Below are positions 60,126-64,000 of a stretch of 64,000 bases of DNA, piece by piece. The stretch covers positions 62,001 to 126,000 of the forward strand of contig JAIQFH010000005.1 in NCBI GenBank assembly GCA_020073385.1, read 5' to 3'. Under the pieces are notes generated by a model that saw nothing but the letters and a program-made list of their open reading frames with translations, ran no database searches and had not been told where the DNA came from. Every line of letters starts with the position of its first letter. The first letter of the stretch is position 1. A program made the translations under genes and the position numbers. Origin of the DNA: Terriglobia bacterium. Lineage in GTDB: Bacteria > Acidobacteriota > Terriglobia > Terriglobales > Acidobacteriaceae.

Positions 60126-62285
60126 CTAAGATCTAGCCCGCACCTCCTCATCCAGCACCTGCCGCACTCTCCCCGCAAGCGTCGAGGGAGTGAACGGCTT
60201 TGCCAGAAACGCGATCTCCGGATCCAGCACTCCCTGGTGCACGATCGCGCTGTCGGTGTAGCCCGACATGAACAGCACCTTGATGTCCGGCCGCACTTTC
60301 TGCACCCTCCGCGCCAGGTCCGGACCGCTGACTTCCCGCATCACGACATCGGTCAGTAGCAGATCAATTTCTCCGTCATGCTGCTGGCATACCTGCTCTG
60401 CGTCATTCGCGTTTTCGAGTTCCAGTACATGGTATCCGCATGCCCTCAGGATCGCCACGGCCAGATCCAGCACCTGGCGATCGTCCTCGGCGACAAGAAT
60501 CGTTTCTTTTCCCTGCATCGCGGGCTGCTGCACCGGCGAAGCTGGAAGCGGCTCGGCCACTTCCCCGGTCCGCGGCAGATAGACCTTGAACGTGCTGCCT
60601 CGTCCGGGCTCGCTGTAGACCGATACGTGGCCTCCGCTTTGCTGCACCACTCCATACACGGTGGCCAGCCCCATCCCCGAACCTTTACCCATTTCCTTGG
60701 TCGTAAAAAATGGCTCAAAGATGTGCGCTTGCGTGTCCGCATCCATGCCGATGCCAGTATCGCTGACCGCGAGCATCACGTAAGGCCCGGGACGCACGCC
60801 GGCGTGCTCATCGGCGTATGCCTGGTCGAGTTCCACGTTCGCAGTCTCAAGGGTGAGCGTGCCGCCATGCGGCATCGCATCGCGGGCGTTGATCAGCAGG
60901 TTCAGCAGAACTTGTTCGATCTGACCCGGGTCGGCCTTGATCGCGCCCAGCTTCGGGGCCGGGCGGGCCACAATCTCCACATTCTCGCTGATCAGGCGCC
61001 GCGCCATCTTGTCCACGTCCACGATGATCGCGTTGAGATTGACGACGCTCGGCTGCAAAACCTGCTTGCGGCCGAACGCCAGCAGTTGCCGCGTCAACGA
61101 CGCCGCCCGGTTGCTCGCCGTAATGATCTGGCTCGCATTGTTCTGCACCGCGTCCGGAGTGGCGTCCGGAAAATCGATCAACTGCTGCGCAAACCCCATG
61201 ATCACGGTCAGAATGTTGTTGAAGTCGTGCGCGACTCCGCCTGCCAGTCGCCCGATCGCCTGCATCTTTTCCGCCTGCACCAGTTGCTGAAACAGCAGCC
61301 GGTAGCGTTCCTCCGAAGCCCGCAGCGCGGCCACGCTCTGCTGCTTCCGGTGCTGGCTGAGGGTCAGGTGCGCGCCATAACACGCCAAAGAGACGATCAC
61401 GCTTCCGTAGGCGATAATCCGGTCGTGATCTCCCGCGCGCAGCGCCAGCGCCCACACACTCAACGGCACGATGGCGAGTCCGGCACTCTTCAGCAGGAAC
61501 CGCCGCTCGTTCCAATCGGCGGGCGCAACTTCTTCGTGGCGCTCTTCCGGTTGTTCATATCCGGCGGCCAGCATCGCCGCAACCAGGAAAGGCACAGTCC
61601 AAGCCAGGCTCGTCCAGCTTCCCGAGTTGGTGTGAACGAACGTGAGCGCGTAATCCCCGACTCCCGCCGCCAGCGCATACACGACGAAGTACACCGCCAT
61701 CCTGCGGGATAGGCTCCGAACCAACGACCCGCGCCCCCAGTAGGATCGCGCCAGGAACGCTCCCGCCAGAAGGAAATTGACAGCGTTGGTCGTAGCCTGT
61801 TCCATCACGTCCAGGCTGTGCGGCCCGGCTTCAACCGCTCGCAGGAACAGGAAGTCGTAATACAGCAGAAAGGCCACCAACAGCATCTGGACGAAGTCCA
61901 GCGACCTCTGCCAGTCCAATCCGGACGGATCTTCCCCCTCGCGCAGGAACAGCGCCATCACGATCGGCGCGTCATAACACAGGTAAAGAAACTGCGAGAT
62001 CGGAGACGACGGCACCGTGGTATGCAGCCAGTTCTCGTAATAAGTCCATACGATGTTGGACGTTCCGTATGCCAGGAAGGCCAGGCCGAACAGTCCCCAA
62101 AAGGTGCGCGCTAGATCACGGCTGCGGCGCGCAGCGGAGAAGGAAAAAGCAGCCGCAGTAAGGCAGCAGAGTACTTGGACGACGTTGGAAGCAAGCGAGC
62201 GCTGCTCTTGCGATCGAAGCAGCAGGAAGGCGCCGATTTGAATAGCCAACAGCAGCCAGGCTGCCTGTGCGATCCGCCGTCTCAT
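60126..62285 (-). CDS. Hybrid sensor histidine kinase/response regulator
   Basis: A 719-residue inner-membrane sensor. Residues 1-310 contain about eight to nine membrane helices with short loops, so the signal is probably within the membrane or a small ligand. A short coiled segment leads to the kinase core, with the phospho-accepting His in LAGGVAHDFNNILTV. The ATPase domain has N-box NLLINARDAM, DTGIGMD and GMGLATVYGVVQ. The C-terminal receiver (about 595-710) has VAEDD and the acceptor Asp in LLLTDVVMR. There is no HPt or DNA-binding domain, so a partner is needed elsewhere. It converges on the zincin-like gene. Confidence 0.9.
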   Translation of the reverse strand: MRRRIAQAAWLLLAIQIGAFLLLRSQEQRSLASNVVQVLCCLTAAAFSFSAARRSRDLARTFWGLFGLAFLAYGTSNIVWTYYENWLHTTVPSSPISQFLYLCYDAPIVMALFLREGEDPSGLDWQRSLDFVQMLLVAFLLYYDFLFLRAVEAGPHSLDVMEQATTNAVNFLLAGAFLARSYWGRGSLVRSLSRRMAVYFVVYALAAGVGDYALTFVHTNSGSWTSLAWTVPFLVAAMLAAGYEQPEERHEEVAPADWNERRFLLKSAGLAIVPLSVWALALRAGDHDRIIAYGSVIVSLACYGAHLTLSQHRKQQSVAALRASEERYRLLFQQLVQAEKMQAIGRLAGGVAHDFNNILTVIMGFAQQLIDFPDATPDAVQNNASQIITASNRAASLTRQLLAFGRKQVLQPSVVNLNAIIVDVDKMARRLISENVEIVARPAPKLGAIKADPGQIEQVLLNLLINARDAMPHGGTLTLETANVELDQAYADEHAGVRPGPYVMLAVSDTGIGMDADTQAHIFEPFFTTKEMGKGSGMGLATVYGVVQQSGGHVSVYSEPGRGSTFKVYLPRTGEVAEPLPASPVQQPAMQGKETILVAEDDRQVLDLAVAILRACGYHVLELENANDAEQVCQQHDGEIDLLLTDVVMREVSGPDLARRVQKVRPDIKVLFMSGYTDSAIVHQGVLDPEIAFLAKPFTPSTLAGRVRQVLDEEVRARS

Positions 62286-62712
62286 GACTGCTGCTCACCG
62301 CAGAGCGCGTCCCCACTGTCTCCCGAACCCAAGCTGCAGCCCATCCGCTCACACCGCATCCAACGACCTCCAAGCCCTTGCGAAAGATTAGGAGCTCAAA
62401 CAAACGAGAGTCTTCCAGGATTTTTGACTTTCTTTGGTATGAAACGAATGCTATTGGTCCATGGATAACGGAGTCAAACACAATAGGGACGCCGTCAGCT
62501 TCCAATAACTCATCTCGTGAATGGTTTTGGGAAGAGGCATGGCTTTGGCCGTGCGTCCGAGACCCGCTTAATTCAATTTTGTGCTGCCGCCCCTGAGGGT
62601 CAACAAGCGCCGAGCCCCAAAAAATCGTTTACGAGATGAGTTCGACTAGTTCCAGGCGGTTCGTCAGCGCCCATGACTGCGAAACGTCTACAATAGTGGG
62701 ACGAGTTCCGCC
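62286..62712. other. Gap before the small membrane-protein gene
   Basis: 427 bp with only short open frames that show no protein features. I see no repeat of the window's families here and no clear promoter. Confidence 0.5.
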
Positions 62713-63054
62713 ATGCCAGATGATCCCATTACTATCTCCCCCGGCCCGCAGTTTCGCCTGGCCATGTTGCTGGCCATCGTTGCGGATGCCCTTCAGCTTG
62801 TGATTTTTCCCGCGTTTGTGGAAGGGGCGCTGTCGCCCGCCGACGATCTTCTCGACTTCGGTATTGCAGCCGCAATGGTGCGTCTGCTGGGATGGCACTG
62901 GGAATTTCTGCCGACATTTTTCGTCAAGCTCGTGCCCGGCGTCGATCTGGTCCCCTTCTGGACAATCGCCGTAGCCAGCGTCTGGCGCAAGGCCAAAGCC
63001 GCTGGCGTCACTGGCGAAGTGCCTGCTCCCGATAAAAAGTTCCTTCCACACTAG
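62713..63054 (+). CDS. Small membrane protein of unknown function
   Basis: A 113-residue protein with two hydrophobic segments, FRLAMLLAIVADALQLVIF (about 15-33) and FVKLVPGVDLVPFWTIAVAS (about 70-89), joined by a loop with DDLLDFGIAAAMVRLLGWHW. The LVPGVDLVPFW stretch recalls small YkvA/DUF1232-like membrane proteins, but I cannot place it. It is convergent with the His-rich protein gene. Confidence 0.6.
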   Translation: MPDDPITISPGPQFRLAMLLAIVADALQLVIFPAFVEGALSPADDLLDFGIAAAMVRLLGWHWEFLPTFFVKLVPGVDLVPFWTIAVASVWRKAKAAGVTGEVPAPDKKFLPH

Positions 63055-63096
63055 GGCGCGGATAGCGAGCCTGCATCGGGAGGCGTTGCCTCAAAC

Positions 63097-63432
63097 TTAG
63101 TCGCGATCGTGATCGCGGTCATCCCAGTCGCGTTGGTCATGCCATCGCCGCTCGTGCTCATCCCACCAGCGATGATGCTCACGCCAGCATCGTTCCCGCA
63201 CCTCCCGCAATTCGCGGCGTTCGTGATCCGCCTGCCGGCTGTGCCGCCCGTGATGCTCAATCGCTTCATGCAACTCGTGGTCGGCATGGGCGACCCGTCG
63301 CTGGCAGCGCTCATCGATTTCTTCTTGTGACTGCGCGAACGCTCGCGGCGCCGCGCTCGACGCCGCCAGCGCCGCCACCATGCCCATCGACAACATCCAG
63401 GATTTCATCCGTCCAAAAGACATACGATCCAT
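63097..63432 (-). CDS. Secreted His/Arg/Glu-rich small protein
   Basis: A 111-residue exported protein. A signal peptide (about 1-33, AALAASSAAPRAFAQ) is followed by a single helical, highly charged region with repeated HxxH/ExHxR patterns (AHADHELHEAIEHHGRHSRQ, then a Trp/Asp-rich tail). Two Cys remain. It may bind metal ions in the periplasm. I use the ATG at 63432, which has GGAGG 6 nt upstream; the open frame runs further back to 63780 without a ribosome binding site. Confidence 0.65.
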   Translation of the reverse strand: MDRMSFGRMKSWMLSMGMVAALAASSAAPRAFAQSQEEIDERCQRRVAHADHELHEAIEHHGRHSRQADHERRELREVRERCWREHHRWWDEHERRWHDQRDWDDRDHDRD

Positions 63433-63858
63433 GCCAATCCTCCAACAGGGTGATTTGGTTTCTAACCGCGGATTGGATAGATGCGGATCGTGACCCCGGT
63501 GCGCTACGGTGAATCCGGTAATTCCCGAATCAGGTCGACGCACACAACTTCCTCGGAGTCCCAGCTTGTGTAGGGGCGAACGCCTCGTCCGCCCGGCGGC
63601 CCAGCAGTATCGGGCCGCAGCCGTCGGCACAAGGATCAAGCCACACGAAAAATGCACGAAATCGGCTTTTTGACGCTTCAGATGAAAATTCCCACTTCTC
63701 GCAAAATCGGCCAGAAGTGGGCACCCACTGCACTGTGCCCACATGGATTCTCTCCTGTATGGAACATTTTCGATCTTCATTCTCCGGACCGTGAGTTTCA
63801 GAGGTGTGATGACCTAACTCTTCTCCGACCGTCCAAGGGATTAGTTTTGGAGACGACG
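63433..63858. other. Gap upstream of the last gene, with nested hairpins
   Basis: 426 bp without a credible gene. It has a GC-rich palindrome-like stretch near 63564-63640 and the mutually exclusive hairpins at 63691-63742, listed separately. GGAG at 63849 serves the last gene. Confidence 0.5.
63691..63742. promoter_or_regulatory. Two overlapping, mutually exclusive hairpins
   Basis: Hairpin A pairs CCCACTTCT (63691-63699) with AGAAGTGGG (63713-63721). Hairpin B pairs GTGGGCAC (63717-63724) with GTGCCCAC (63735-63742). They share 63717-63721, so they cannot form together, which is the geometry of an attenuator-type switch. No U tract follows. Confidence 0.45.
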
Positions 63859-64000
63859 GTGACTACCATGCCCATCCCCATGAACACGCTCCGAAGGAAT
63901 ACACTCCGAGGTTTGCCGCTGCCGGTTCTGACACTGACAGTTTGTCTGTTTGCCGCGCCGCTGTTCGCCGCTCCTCTGACCGATACGGACCGCGAACACC
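63859..64000 (+). CDS. Start of an exported protein (runs off the right edge)
   Basis: About 47 residues are visible. The GTG at 63859 has GGAG 6 nt upstream; ATGs at 63868 and 63880 are alternatives. The sequence is a signal peptide (LPLPVLTLTVCLFAAPLFAA) followed by PLTDTDREH at the edge. The mature protein cannot be assigned. Confidence 0.6.
   Translation, partial: MTTMPIPMNTLRRNTLRGLPLPVLTLTVCLFAAPLFAAPLTDTDREH

Noticed and set aside
62175-62596. Small plus-strand open frames upstream of 62713
   Set aside because: They lack ribosome binding sites and protein features and partly overlap the kinase start antisense.

Overview
The window looks like a chromosomal piece of an acidobacterium, probably class Terriglobia (the Koribacter/Sulfotelmatobacter side). 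The basis is recognition, not a search: an orphan MacB/FtsX-type permease of the ADOP kind, a large Oar/CarB-like TonB-dependent receptor with a carboxypeptidase-regulatory-like N-terminus, two PilZ proteins, many secreted amidohydrolases and TPR proteins, moderately high GC, and many short intergenic palindromes. I see no rRNA, convincing tRNA, CRISPR array, prophage or transposase.

Layout. 1-5.6 kb is an acetate cluster: an outer-membrane porin, a DUF485 protein and ActP (cut by the left edge) read leftward, and acetyl-CoA synthetase reads rightward. The 476-bp divergent region between them carries two CRP-type palindromes, one placed as a class II activator site for acs. 5.7-12 kb reads leftward: a cytosolic sugar-binding-like protein, two PilZ proteins, proC, two SDR oxidoreductases and serA. 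12.2-25.7 kb reads rightward: amidohydrolase, cupin, ROK kinase, the three-gene transhydrogenase pntAA-pntAB-pntB behind a perfect CRP palindrome, a DUF433/DUF5615 toxin-antitoxin pair whose toxin is frameshifted, a GH20 hexosaminidase, a YbiT-type ABC-F protein, a MerR-like/TPR fusion and an acyl-CoA dehydrogenase. 25.7-31.8 kb holds an orphan TonB-like protein, two small uncharacterised genes, the ADOP permease and a nine-haem cytochrome c. 31.9-34.9 kb has pirin, mutM (with an unusual insert) and a second ROK kinase. 35-39.7 kb is a leftward housekeeping run trpS-scpA-scpB-rluB-hisC. An amino-acid permease and a D-aminoacylase-like enzyme follow on the plus strand.

43.2-54.8 kb reads leftward: AsmA-like protein, two tandem signal peptidases I, RNase III, two TPR proteins and the TonB-dependent receptor with a clear terminator. 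55.5-64 kb contains a small secreted protein, an ECF sigma factor overlapping an anti-sigma factor with a TonB-like tail, a single-domain response regulator, a TetR regulator, an uncharacterised protein with a zincin-like HxxxH that lacks the catalytic Glu (driven by the best sigma70 promoter in the window), a hybrid histidine kinase and small secreted or membrane proteins.

How it works together: the enzymes suit an aerobic heterotroph that uses acetate, sugars (two ROK kinases, GH20 for amino sugars), peptides or D-amino acids and acyl-CoAs, with NADPH balancing by PntAB. Possible control of acs and pntAB by one CRP/FNR-family regulator is the main regulatory inference. At least five families of short palindromic repeats fill the intergenic gaps, often between convergent genes. 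I did not find a complete new defence or mobile system. The best leads are the CRP-type sites, the Glu-less zincin-like protein with its promoter, the anti-sigma/TonB fusion, the D-aminoacylase without HxH and the mutM insert.
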